From Pholiota molesta (lineage: Eukaryota > Basidiomycota > Agaricomycetes > Agaricales > Strophariaceae), in the NCBI GenBank assembly GCA_014925825.1, contig JACGCK010000101.1:1-64000 (forward strand): a DNA stretch of 64,000 nt, in the 5' to 3' direction. The position numbers and the translations under genes are program-made. The notes below the pieces were generated by a model. That model was not told the origin of the DNA. It ran no database searches and worked only from the letters and a program-made list of their open reading frames with translations. Every line of letters starts with the position of its first letter. Position 1 is the stretch's first letter. Of the stretch, positions 12,904 to 24,091 are shown piece by piece.

Positions 12904-15900
12904 TCATGAGATGAGGGTGCGCTTGATCTTGGCCTCTAGCGGAGGCTCCATCTCATCTTCCGAACCGGCATGCTGAACAGGCGTGGCGGCCACCCCTGCA
13001 CGTTTCTGTCTCTTCACGGGAGTTTGCATAGAGGGAGGCAAGTCGCTTTTCTCGCGATCCTCCGTATCTGCGAACGAACGCTTGCTCTTGTTAGGGCTGT
13101 CCATGTTCGTCATTTCCATGCCGAACTCCCCAGCGCTCGCCGGCCGGGCACGTTTGGCCATGTTCGAACTGGTATCATCGACCTCCATTGCATCATCCTC
13201 GACAGGCGGATTCTCAGGACCCAAATTAGACTTGGTTCTTTTCTTGGTTTTGGTCCTTCTGGCAGGCTTCGGTGACGGAACATATTCCTTGTCGTTCTTC
13301 ACGGCCCACTCGATTTCGATGATCCTAAGCCCATGGATTACCAACCACACGGGTTACAGAGAAGGAAAAAAAAGAGACGAACGTCAGCCTCGGGCTCGGG
13401 CAGCGGAGATTTTAAGGAGAAAGACGTGAACAACGAAGAGTATCCACCTCTCTTTCAGCTTGATGTTGTCAGGCACGTAGGTCTCGGCCTTGCGGTACAA
13501 GTCGAGGGCCACTTGCAGGTCACCCCTGACCGAAAACGATGAGTACGCAGAACGCTGAATATGGGGGGATCGTCGACTTACTTTTCAGAGTGGGCACGTG
13601 CGAGCGCAACATACGCGCGACCTGTTTTCTTCTTCGATACCGGAGAAAGGACATCCGCAAGCGCGGTCTCCTTCGAGCCTCGTTCACTGCAAAAAGGGGC
13701 AACAAACGAACCCGAGCTGGGGTGAGAAAACAAAAATGGACGGCCAGAGACAAGGCACGACGCACTATTTCCTCTCCAGCTCCTGGAGGCGGGTCTTCAG
13801 CTCGTCGTCCAGGTCCTTGTGTCGCTTCAGGAGGGGTGTCAGCACACCAGAAGGAAGACTGTTCTCCTTCGCTGGAGATCTGGACCGCGGCCTGGCAACT
13901 ACGGCCTGCTCGCGCGCACTTTCTTCCGCCGCTCTCTGGCGCTCACGCTCTGCTAATCGCCTAGTAACTTCTGCTTCCACCGCAGCCTCCACCGCCTTGG
14001 ATATCTATGCCCCATTCGCAAACGTCAGCAAACGATCTCGAAAAGCCTAAGGGCACGCGCGGCGCGGGTGTAAAAATAAATAAGCACGCACCCTGTCGTC
14101 GATCTCCTTTTCGGTCATACCGAACCCGAGACTGGCGGAGCGGTCGTTGCCTTCTTCCTGGATAGCGTCGACATTCCCATTCATAGGCCTTCGGCTTGGT
14201 GCGCCATGGCCTGGGAGCCCAAACGGCTGATATCCACCCGCGCCTCCTATCGACGACACGCGGTGCGACCGCGATATGGGCACGAGCGAGGGGCGAGCGC
14301 GGCCGGCCCCCGATCCAGAGCCTGCCGTCGAGATCGCCTGCACAATCGCAGGCGCGGGCTTCGCAGCAGGCGGGTGGTGGGCGATGGCAGCGAAATGCGG
14401 CTTCGGGGCGGGCCGGTTGTCTGTGGGAAAGTCGCACAAAACGCGTAAGTTGAAAGGGCAAAGCGTATCGCTCGCGCGAGGTGCTTACCACGTTCGTTGA
14501 CGACGGGGCGGTTCTCGACATTCTTCGTGCGAACCGCAAAGCTAGATGATAAGATATGTCAGGGCTGGCGCGCAAGCGGAGAAACGAGGGCACAAACTTG
14601 AGAGTGTTCAAGGTATCCTGGCGGAATTTGATCCCTGGTGCAAGATTGCATATCAGAAGCCCGACAGACGAGCCACCCAACGCATCTTGGAGGATCCGCG
14701 TTAATTTCGAGTTTCGGTAAGGAATGCGCGACTACGAATGAATGCATCAATATCTGTCGCTCTCGATGATGTTCTAGAAAACTCACGGCGCCTTGATTCA
14801 ATGCATGGACGACCTGACCGAGAACGCTTAACGACTTGTTGATTGCAGCTGATTCCGCCATTCGCGAGGGGTCGTTTCCAGTCAACTATAGACATCTTAG
14901 AGATACTTCCAAATTAATGTACAGATATTCGCACCTTGTTATTCTCCGATCCCGCAAGGTCGACCAAATTGATCTTTCCTGTCAGTGCTATGGAAAAATT
15001 AAGTATTGATAAGCCACAAGGCGCAAGATGAAACAGGACCCCCGAAAGCCACTGGAAGCTATGTTTTGGAATCCGGCCATAAATTGCAGAATTTTTGGAG
15101 CATTTTTTTTTTGAAAGTGATTGCGTTTGAGCGGAAACGTTCAAAACGATAGGTAACTCGGCGTGAAAAAATCTAAAGTCCGGCCATTTTGGCCAATTTT
15201 CCAGAACATACCTCTGAGGGGGCTTTCGGGGGTCTTGATGAAACTTACTCATATTTGCCACAGTATCCAACATGCTGACTTCAATTGTTAACACGGCATG
15301 CGAACGAGATGAAGCGCGATTCAGATTGGTGGCGCCTACTGATCGATGTTTTGTAGCCGCACTGGGTTGAAGGATGAGGTAATGCCAGGAGATAAGAGGA
15401 CTTTTTAGCATACTTGTAGATAGCGTCAAACTCTTCGACTGTGGAAATGGGTGTTCTTGTGAGATTAGCGACGAAAACCATGCCGCTATCATTTTCTCGA
15501 ACGGGGAGTTTAGGGGCCTATTGACGTTTGTCAGTGGACAGTGGACATAAGTTCAGCCGAAGAGATGAAGTGCATACATTTTCCCTTGTGACTAATAAAT
15601 CATAAACTTCGTCTTTATAAATTTCCATATATGAAACAGAAAGTGAAGTTTCATATTGCCGTATATGTTCTCTCTTCTCGAACATGGCCTGGTGATAGGA
15701 AGTAAGTCGTTCTGAACCAAGGAAATCAATTCGGCATGGCTTACGCGAACTGTCCGTGGAATAACGCCAGGATCGGCCTTTGTGCCCTGCATGGTATGGG
15801 TTTTACCGGAGGAAGTGACACCGTAGGCAAAGATGGTAACAGTCTGAGGAGTTGAAGAATAAGTCTATGACTCCGAGGAAGGAAGATGTTTGCAGACGCA

Positions 15901-16228
15901 CCACCCCACTATACACGACATCTATCAATGGTTCAACGTCGTTCTTGAAAATCTCCTCCTGATTCGAGTTTTGATCATAACAACTCGTAAACCTAAAGAA
16001 AGCTTGGGTTTCCGTGTTCAAAAGTAACACAATAAAAGCTTACGGGAATTTGAAGATTTCCCTGGGGTCTCTGGGATTGGCGACAGTAATGAAGCTGCCG
16101 CCCGAGCTTGAACGAGATGAGCCTCCTGTGTCATTGGAAGGGTGAACAATTTGCACAGAATCGTCGTCTAGTTCGCCGTCGAGTCTAGGCCTAAGACGAG
16201 CCGCAATCTTCACTTTTGCTGAAGCCAT
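12904..16228 (-). CDS. kinesin motor protein with a TPR-like tail (kinesin-10/KIF22-like)
   Basis: N-terminal motor ATPase that moves on microtubules. Start MASAKVKIAARLRPRLDGEL at 16228. Motor landmarks: P-loop IFAYGVTSSGKTHTM (~15795-15840), switch I region NLNRASSRSHAVL (~15300-15340), switch II INLVDLAGSEN (~14935-14975), then AINKSLSVLGQVVHALNQGA and LTRILQDALGGSSVGLLICNLAP. Behind the motor come a Ser/Pro-rich linker, an acidic/basic helix with RRLAERERQRAAEE, and near 13480-13620 a TPR-like helix pair (ALARAHSEKGDLQVALDLY). The tail is rich in Lys/Arg with likely nuclear signals (KRQKRAG). The N-terminal motor and switch I wording resemble the chromokinesin KIF22/kinesin-10 group; that sub-family call is inference. 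One intron holds a small transposon (15035-15236). A CDS of roughly 800 aa is implied. Confidence 0.87.
15035..15236. mobile_element. 202 bp hAT-like MITE inside a kinesin intron
   Basis: The termini are inverted copies: 'aggacccccgaaagcc' on the left, and the reverse complement of the right end reads 'aagacccccgaaagcc'. Both continue into a second similar stretch ('ctatgttttgga' and 'gtatgttctgga'). An exact 8 bp direct repeat, GATGAAAC, flanks it (15027-15034 and 15237-15244), the size expected of hAT target-site duplications. It has no coding capacity. The host intron has donor 'gtaagt' just right of 15245 and acceptor 'ccatag' near 14991 on the minus strand, and would be about 60 bp without the element. 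Confidence 0.88.
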
Positions 16229-17306
16229 GGTGGTTGGAGGGAAAGACAGCTTTCGTCGTCGTCAGCTTTCGTCGTCGTCAGCTTTCGTCGTCGTCGAGGT
16301 TCAAGGACTCGGAGGCGGACCATCCGACCAAACCAAGGCGCGACTGACACGTGATCGTTATTGTTCCGTCACGGTCACTGGGTCACGGCGTTCTTTTGGC
16401 ACTGTCACACACTGGCTTAACCAAGGCTTAACTCTTCCAGACCTTCATCAATCTCAAAGCATCAGCAGCAAATTTAACCTAATTAACATTATAGCCTGGT
16501 TTTAAAAACGTAGGAATAAAAAGTGTCAATTGTCGACACTGTTCTGGCGCTCAAGCTTCGGAAGCGAAATTAAACCCTCGTCAAAAGTTCGTTGATCAGG
16601 CCTAGGATTCGCTTAGCCACAGGCCTAGGATTGCTTTGGAGGTGCTCACCCGCGTACTCTGCACGACAAACTAAGCATGCGGAGGTTACCAGAACCTGCG
16701 AAAAGTTCCTTGAGGTTTCTTTTTCTATTCTTGCTTTACGTTAGGCTGATCGTTTTTTCAAGTACTTATTTCGGACAATTTTATTTCTATAATTTCTGTT
16801 TTACTGTTGGTAATACCCACTGCGAGGTCCAGCTGGTCGACATGTTTTTCAGAATATTCCATGATGTGGATGGAATATCGTATACGTCCCTCATTCAGAC
16901 GTCGAGCAGCGTCGAGATTCATCGCTATTTTTAGTTCTCTTTTCCGGGTGATAGAAAATGATAACGTCTTCGCAAGCTGGAGGTTATTCCAATGTCTACA
17001 ATGCAGTTCACATTCAAAAACTTCCTTGCACTTCTGTCTCTATGTAATTTCTAGCTTCCATACATCAATGAGCTCTGGTAAACCGCTGGGTTTGAGAAGT
17101 GGGAAGATTCGGCTGGGAAGATTCGGCTGTATTTAATCGACTTTCAAGCTTCAAGGACAGTAAAAATGGGCATCTAAAATCTATCGTAGTTCCAAGTCTA
17201 AGCTCCAACCACGGTCGCTACTGAACAATCTTGATAGACTATTGAAATTAATTTGATAGAAGCCCCCAACTGAATTCAAATAATCCCACTGCTCTCTTCG
17301 GTGATT
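16229..17306. other. intergenic upstream of the kinesin
   Basis: Apart from the short tandem repeat, nothing recognisable. Frames at 16677-17136 have no protein-like content. Confidence 0.5.
16248..16300. repeat. short tandem repeat 'agctttcgtcgtcgtc' beside the kinesin start
   Basis: Three near-perfect copies of a 15-16 bp unit lie 20-70 bp upstream of the kinesin ATG, in its 5' UTR or core promoter. Confidence 0.85.
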
Positions 17307-17948
17307 TCAGAGATGCCATTCTAGGGCAGGGACAGAGGTATTGCCTTGCGAGTTTCGGTCATCGGTTTCGTTGAGGTTGCTGATAGCACGGAAGGCAATC
17401 CAGAAAAAACACGTCGGGTTCTGTGATAAACCGCGGTCAAAGATCAGTAGGGCTGCACAAAATACATCAATAAAAAGGCATACCCTGGTAATAAACAACA
17501 TCTCCTCTGTGCCCAGTCAGATCGCTTTGCGAGGTCTCTATCTTGATTATCGGAAGTTTTGGAGCCTGCATCGTGGCCTTCGTCTCGGTCATCCGAACAC
17601 AAGATATCGACAGAAAGACATACCGTGGCGAAATCCCCGAAAAACCGCTCTTCAAGATCATTCAAACGCGCATCAAGAGCATCCATACGCGCAGCTAGAT
17701 TACTCTTTGAGGCCTGCAGCTCAGCTATCTGAGTTTTCAATGAGGCCTGTGTTGAGTCCTGCATTTCCAACTCAGCTAAGTATCCGAGTTTCAGTCCTCC
17801 GAATTTCTCTACTTATATGAAATCATTCAATAGCATGCTTGAGTATATACTTATAGCAGAAATCACAACGTACCTGTACCACTGCAAACGCTCTTCGCCT
17901 CCAACCTGAACTTTCGTCTCCTCCATTCCTTTGACTTCTTTGGTCCGC
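17307..17948 (-). CDS. hypothetical coiled-coil protein, 5' end unresolved
   Basis: Five exons join cleanly on the minus strand: GPKKSKEWRRRKFRLEAKS (from 17948), then AELEMQDSTQASLKTQIAEL followed by RMDALDARLNDLEERFFGDF (a short coiled coil), APKLPIIKIETSQSDLTGHR, and a last exon ALLIFDRGLSQNPTCFFWIA ending VPALEWHL at 17307. Phases match at each of these junctions. Upstream, the minus strand carries another helical piece, VGELIRKWQNELDVWYLKQE (~18750-18830), that may belong to the same gene, but I could not connect it without a stop. I do not recognise the product. Confidence 0.45.
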
Positions 17949-19389
17949 CTTTATAAGAAAGTAAAAAAAGGCAGCAGGATTCAAGAACATCAGTCATCAC
18001 TCATTCAAGAGAAGAATAGAATACTTACCGCGTCGGGGTTCCCGAGACCTACGGAAAGTCTGGGTATCTCTTCTCTGCATTCAGTACGGCGCAGTTGTCA
18101 GACGCTTCAGAAGGTCTGCACAGTGGGAAGTGTTCAAGCGAGTCAGTGCGTAAAATTATTCAAACCTTGTACATAAATTGTAAGTCCATGTTTGGTTGAT
18201 TCGGAAATGCCCGATGTGCTTGCTGCATTTCGCCTAAATATCACCTTGTAAAACGGTGCATTACTTATTCGGGAGTAAGCTCAGAGCAGAGTTATGTGAT
18301 GCGCTGGAGAAGTGAATTTTATCAATCCCTTTTTCGATTGAGAGACGAAGCGAGAGACGAAGCAATTGTCTTTGCTGGTTCGAAGTTCGGGGTTGCTGCG
18401 AGCTAGCGCTCGAGGTACTTATCTTTCTCTTTCTCAATTTTTACTGACGCCGTCAATTATGGTGACTGTCTCATCTTCAGATTACTCTCATATTTGCTTC
18501 ATCATTATCAATTTACTCTTCATAGAAGGCGTCACAGCATTACCTTCGAAGAAGACTAACTTTGAAATTTGTGCCAGCTTCTATCGTCATTCCTTCAGAA
18601 GGGCTTGAGAAGGGCAGGGAAGTGAATCCGATTTGATAGTTCTGGGTTACTTGTACGGTAACCCATCCTTCAACGTCTGCAATAAACTCAGACATCTCTC
18701 CTATTCTGGCCTTGCTTTGAGTGCTGAACAGCAGCTACCTTGCGTGTGAGCTCAGCTATCACAGCCTCTTGCTTCAGGTACCAAACATCCAGTTCGTTTT
18801 GCCATTTGCGAATGAGCTCGCCCACCATTACGGATGTATTTATTGCCTTATTATGTTGACAGAGTGGCGTTTGAAAGTGTGCATGTCGATACCAACACTG
18901 TTGACAAGCTGCTGTGTATGTCCTTGTCAATTCGAAAACGCCGAGGCACCTCTAATCATTCTCTCCGTGGGGCTTATAAATATGGTGACCACCCGGAAGT
19001 CTTCATTCTCCCTTCGTTTGGCATTCTCTTTTCCTCCCTATAATCGAGATGACCAGTTAGTCTTGTCTTCCTATAACGACCGCAATTGATCAATCACCCG
19101 AGTCACTGCTGGTGTATTAGCACATCAAATTAAGTCGACAAGGGGCAACAGTTGAAGGGCGCAATTTAATTATTGGTGATCTCCTCCTAGTAAAGGCTAT
19201 TGTCATTCCTATGTACATGTCTGGCCAATTCAACTTGCTGAAATCGTCTACATTTTTAATTCGACCAATAGGCAGTTGCTGCTTACATTCATGTCCACGA
19301 TTTGACGAGCTGATACACTAGAATACATACAACACAGTAGAGCGACGGTAATGCTGCAGGAGGAATATAAATAATAAATAACTTCAAGA
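17949..19389. other. intergenic or unresolved 5' exons
   Basis: Contains the helical minus-strand fragment at 18688-18930, which may be an upstream exon of the coiled-coil gene. Otherwise no gene is visible. Confidence 0.4.
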
Positions 19390-20643
19390 TCACTGATTAA
19401 AGGCATGCACTTTGAAGTTGAAATGAAACATCGATAAGTTGAACAACCTCCCCAAAGCCTTCCGCATCTGCTTCTTAAACACCGTGACCGAATTCTCCCT
19501 CCGCCCGTTCCACATCCGCACTTTCTCGTGCACCGTCAGGTCCAACGTCACTCGGCGGAGTGCGCCGTACTCGAGCCGGAACAGCGCGACCGCCAACCGC
19601 GCCCAGATCGTATTATACCCGCCGAGCTCCGCGACGTCGCTCGGGAAGGCGTGGTGCGGGAAGAGGATGGAGAGCTCGAGGACGGCCAGGGGGCTCGGAT
19701 GCGTCGCGGACTCGAGCACCTCGCAGAAGCCGGCCAGGTCGCGCCCGACTTTGCCGTACGACAGGCGTACGGCGAGCTTCTTTAACGAAGGCAGCTGGCC
19801 CAGGTCGAGGGGCCCTGGAAAGCTCACGCCATCGCGCGCCTGCGGGTCTGCCAATTCTATCGAATAAGGTTACGCTGCTTCGAGGCGGCGGAAACGGGGC
19901 ACGGGGTTAGGCGTACCTTCCCAGCAGCGCCATTTGATGAATTTGAGCTTTTGCGAGTGGGCTTTCATCAACTCCCACGCTGATTCAGTGTTAGCCAGAG
20001 ATACGGTGCGCACGTTCAGGTAGCAGAGCTGCGATTCGGGGTATTGAGTGGTGTATAGGCCGGTGGTAACGTTATTGAGGTATAAGTATCGCGCTGACAT
20101 GCCTATCACGGCGCTCGGGATACCCCCGATATTGGATAAAGTTAAACTTTTGAGAAGGGGTTGGCTGAAGAGCTTCTCCAGCGACGTGGCCAGCTGTACG
20201 TTGAGGAGTCGCCATTGCAGGTATCCCACTTCACAGCCAAACGTGCACTCTCGCACATTTGTTAGCTTTTTGATCAAGCGCGGTAAGGACGGCTGCTGCG
20301 TTATCCACTGCGAATCGTATACCGGGTACGAGTCGAGCACTTCAAACCTCTTTATGTCTTTGACGATATCTGGGTCACGTTTGATGGTATCGCAGAGACC
20401 CTGTATGCGACGGGCCACGTCGTGGATCAGAATAGGATTGGGACTGCCGCGCAATTTTAGGGTGATAGAAAAGAAGAGGAGCTTGCGTGCAGGGCGCAGG
20501 TGCTGCTGGGAAATAAGAGAGCAGGCGCCCAGAGTAACCCAGTCTCTATCGGCCATAAGATAATCAAAAATGAGTGACATGAGTTCTGGAGGGAGAATGG
20601 GCCGCCGAACGGGATCCAGAGAAGATTCGACCAGTGAAGCCAT
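19390..20643 (-). CDS. F-box-like protein
   Basis: Two exons, start MASLVESSLDPVRRPILPPE at 20643. The block ILPPELMSLIFDYLMADRDW plus CSLISQQHLRPARKLLFFSI is the usual basidiomycete F-box-like module: a helix triplet that binds Skp1 in SCF ubiquitin ligases. The remaining ~330 residues carry irregular leucine-rich segments (LPSLKKLAVRLSYGKV, LAVLELSILFPHHAF) of the kind that bind substrates in this family. The single intron (~19858-19914) is in phase: WEE then LADPQARDG. It ends with VHAFNQ at 19390. About 400 aa. The substrate is unknown. The downstream half of the gene is very GC-rich compared with the first exon. Confidence 0.8.
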
Positions 20644-21337
20644 GAAAGGAAGTCTTTGGGGATAAAGAGAGATACGCGCACGCAATTCGCGCGGCTCGCT
20701 TCTTATGGTCCCTTTATTTGGCTATATTTTATCCTGATGACTTTGGCTTTTGATCCTGAAAGTTCGGCAGAAAATTTGGCAGAATCAACAATCACCAGTG
20801 CGGCAGCAGAAATAGAGGGAGCATAAAAAAGCGAATCAACCAGTTCCATATCAGAGCCATCAAGAAAATGCATGCCACAGCATAAAGAAAATCAGATAGA
20901 GTCTAGGACAAGGTGTGAGGCATCAGGAATTCTGAAAAGCCTGCGAAGTTTCGTCGAAGAATGAGTGATTCGTGAGTGATGTCGTATCGTCCTATGAACA
21001 AAAAGAATCCTCGCGGCAAGATGCCCATCAAGAGTGGCGGATATGTAGATGAGAGCCCTTGCGATTGTACAAAGTATGTGAGCTGTACGTGTGGATGTTT
21101 GCGGGGTGTCCAAGGTGGCGAAGCAAATCCTTCTGAGAGTGCTGACAAATCTGCGTTTCTTCAATTTTAGACTCCGATTCAACATTATTCTGCAACGGGC
21201 TCGACGCGCCTCGAGCTCATCACCGCCAACGACGTCGAGCACACCCGACTATTCCGTGCCTCCATTTGCAGATATAATCTGTGACGATATCCCGGTAGAG
21301 AAGCAACCGAAGCAACCCCCAGAAGCCTTGGTTCAAG
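20644..21337. other. shared intergenic region between the divergent F-box gene and SmD1
   Basis: The two genes are divergent, so this 0.7 kb probably carries both promoters. A frame open at 21091-21360 overlaps the SmD1 start in another frame and looks non-coding. Confidence 0.5.
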
Positions 21338-22008
21338 ATGAAGCTCGTTCGGTGAGTTGATCCTTTCTTTTCTTTGCGTTGCATTTTCTCCAGATCACTT
21401 CTGCATGGTCATCGCACATTCTGGTATCGTTTGCATAAGCGATACACGACGAATACGCTTAAATCGTGGTGGTGCATCTAAATCCAGCGCTTTAGCGCCC
21501 ATATGCGAACGACCTGCAAACGACCCGCAAACGCAATCGCGAACTGCAATCTACAGGCAACCCGTGCTAACTCGCGAATTACAGGTTCTTGATGAAGCTG
21601 AACAATGAGACGGTGACAATCGAGCTCAAGAATGGATCAGTCGTGCATGGAACCATCACCGGTGCGTCCCCCTACTCCGTACACCGATGTCTTTTTCGCT
21701 GATGGCTCGCTCCTGCAGGCGTCGATATGCAGATGAACACCTACCTCAAGACCGTGAAGATGACAACACGGAACCGGGATCCCATATCGCTCGACACGCT
21801 ATCAATCCGCGGCAACAACGTCCGTTACTTCATCCTCCCCGACGCACTCCCTCTAGACACTCTCCTTGTGGACGACGCACCCAAGCCCAAGGGCCGCAAG
21901 AAGGACGACGCCAGGGGCCGCGGCAGGGGACGGGGGCTCCCCGAGCGCGGTGGGCGCGGACGCGGAGGAGGCAGGGGCGGAGGCCGTGGACGCGGACGGG
22001 GATTCTGA
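21338..22008 (+). CDS. SMD1: small nuclear ribonucleoprotein Sm D1
   Basis: Core subunit of the heptameric Sm ring on spliceosomal U1, U2, U4 and U5 snRNAs. Three exons (21338-21351, 21585-21661, 21719-22008) give [19 protein letters not shown], then [20 protein letters not shown] (Sm1), and [20 protein letters not shown] (Sm2, with the RG of the RNA-binding loop). The C-terminal tail is an RGG/GRG repeat ([20 protein letters not shown]), the usual site of symmetric arginine dimethylation and SMN-type assembly. The length (~127 aa) is normal. The first coding exon is only 14 nt. The call is near certain. Confidence 0.97.
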
Positions 22009-22846
22009 GTGTAACAAATTCGACATTGGCTACTCCCCCTCGACACGCCAGCGACGAGGGGATGATTCTGCAAAAAATGATGGGTCGGGCATAGGGTCTC
22101 ACAAAATCTTGGACTCTGAAAGGAAGGGTACCATCCATCACGTTTACTCCTGTACCCTTCATGCGATACCATCTTTCATGGTGCTCGTGTTGGCTGTGAT
22201 TTTTTGTTAATTTGTGTTTCTAATGACCACTTTGTACTTTGTATAGCTGCTGAGGTTAACTCGTCGACACCGTCAATTTTTTCTGTTCAGAAGGTATATT
22301 TCGAATTTTGTTTTGGGGAACAGGCAACTCTTCACCTTCGGGTCGAAGCATCGAGCTGAAGGACTTGATTCACAATGCACGTCTGAAGGCCATAAATGCG
22401 TCAACGAACAGCTTGGATATGTTCCCAACCTTGGACCATTTGCAGGTAGATATCTTCAGCGTGTGGTGATTTTGAGCTAAAAAAAATGCCGGCGTCTATA
22501 GCGTACGCAGTTTGGCATCCCGGCAGTTTAAGAGCATCGATATTTCGCAGCTCAATTGCGTATTCACAATAGTATGTATCGCCTTGTATTCTTTACGCCT
22601 GCCACCAAGGACGAGCAAAAGACAAAAGTGCGACTAAATTTATGTGCTACTCAGCCACTACTCAGTCTGTCGACCTACAATTCAAAGTAAGTATTTGAAC
22701 AGGATATCAAAGGGAACAAGCACTAGGTCAAGGGATCAAAGAGGGGTACCTGTCGCAGGGCTATACATGAAAGTGCAAAGTGTCTGAAAGTCACAATCAT
22801 CGCTTATAAGTACTTAGGTGGAAACAGGACATGCCCAACGATGGAT
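22009..22846. other. 3' flank of SmD1 and start of the duplicated array
   Basis: From about 22310 the sequence is a diverged copy of segments that recur near 23420 and 25240 (shared words include 'cacaatgc', 'ggatatgttc' or 'gagatgttc', 'gccactactcag', 'caagcactagg' or 'caagtactagg'). These are the 3' flanks of the minus-strand array genes. No separate gene is visible. Confidence 0.55.
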
Positions 22847-23291
22847 CTATTCCCTAATCCAATGCCACCCAGGTGCGTCTTTGAAACCTTCCTCTGCTAG
22901 AGCATCAGCTATTTTCTTTAGCTCTTCCTCCTTCGGAATGAGCTCGTCATTAGGTTTTGTGCACGCCACCAACGCCATAACTAGCACGCTTCGGGGCCAA
23001 GTGACCATGATTGTCACTTGTTTCCCCGGCCACGCGGCCTCGCAGATGGTTTTGAGGTATGCGAATAGGACATTTGAGGGAATTGTCTCAACGAATCGTT
23101 GTTTCTTTGCCTTCAGCCTTTCAAGGCACTCATACAGCTGGTCGTCAGCAAGGGGAAAGCCGTACACGGTAGCGCGATAGTCGGGGAGCTTGCGCGCCGT
23201 GCGGAAAGAAATAAGTTGGCCGGGTCGTTTGCCTAAGACGTCAGTTAGTTGGAGAGTAACGGACATGAATAGGAAAATATTGCGTACTCAT
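22847..23291 (-). CDS. array gene copy 1, unknown ~129-residue protein with a 4-nt first exon
   Basis: Family not recognised. Exon 2 (22847-23232) codes for a compact protein: FRTARKLPDYRATVYGFPL, LYECLERLKAKKQRFVETIP, AWPGKQVTIMVTWPRSVLVM, ALVACTKPNDELIPKEEELK, ending PGWHWIRE. In the long open frame an upstream ATG (23266) exists, but it is not kept in copy 4. Instead all copies keep 'ATGA|gtacgcaatattttc' at 23288-23291, followed by a ~55 bp intron ending 'ag' before GCAAACG, giving MSKRPGQLISFRT in frame. The first coding exon would thus be ATG plus one base. There is no signal peptide; a soluble protein seems likely. A CACGTG lies 44 bp upstream of the ATG. Confidence 0.75.
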
Positions 23292-23334
23292 GACAGTCTT
23301 CGGGAGAGATTGAATTTGAAGTTCAAATACGATT

Positions 23335-23340
23335 CACGTG
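23335..23340. promoter_or_regulatory. CACGTG (E-box) upstream of array copy 1
   Basis: A palindromic CACGTG sits 44 bp upstream of the copy 1 start. Equivalent hexamers occur at copies 3 (26259-26264) and 4 (26938-26943) within otherwise diverged DNA. It could be a bHLH or bZIP site; this is inference. Confidence 0.4.
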
Positions 23341-23832
23341 GGTACATGCCTAAATCGCATCGCGTAGCAGCGCGTCGCTCTATTTAAAGTAATAAGTGCT
23401 ACATAAAACTCCTAGCTTGGGGCCGAAGCCTCGAGCTCAAGAATGTGGTTCACAATGCGCATGCATGCCTGGCGGACATAAATTCGTCATCAATGAACAT
23501 GGAGATGTTCTGGATGCGTATTCGAATTTCACGACAGTAGGTATCACCTTGTATTTATCAGAACGGACCACTCTTTATGCCATTCAGTGGCCAGGTTGCC
23601 AACAAGGACGAAAGAGCGACCAAATTCATGTGCCACTCGGCCACTACTCAGCCTGCCAACGTATGTCATACATTTCAAAGTAAGTATCTGAACAGAATGT
23701 CAACAGGAACAAGTACTAGGTTAAAGTATAAAAGGAGGGGCATCTGTCGCAGAGCTATCCATGAAAGCGAAAGTGTCTGGAATTTACAATTATCGCTTGG
23801 AGGTGGAAACATGAGATGCGCCAACGATTTAT

Positions 23833-24091
23833 CTATTCTCTCACCCAATGCCACCCCGGCGCGTCTTTGAAACCCTCCTCTGCTAGAACGTCAGCTACTT
23901 TCTTTAGGTCTTCTTCCTTCGGAACGAAGTTGTCATCGGGTCTTGTGCATGCCACCAACGCCATAACTAGCGTGGCTTGGTGCCAAACGACCATGATTGT
24001 CATTTCCTGCTTTGGCCACGCGGCCATGCAGGTCCTTTCAAGGTATAGGTGTAGTACACGGAATAGAAAAGAGGAAATACTGCGTACTCAT
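23833..24091 (-). pseudogene. array gene copy 2, internal-deletion relic
   Basis: Keeps the C-terminal half (QEMTIMVVWHQATLVMALVA through PGWHWVRE) and, at 24088-24091, the conserved ATGA plus donor 'gtacgcagtatttcc'. The intron 3' end and the first half of exon 2 are missing: the intron runs straight into the middle of the exon at 'ctattc/cgtgtacta'. The short 'attc' present at both edges in copy 3 may be the deletion micro-homology. The remaining exon part also has an in-frame stop right after the junction (CCT TGA). It is unlikely to be functional, although an internal ATG could give a ~64-residue product. Confidence 0.8.
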
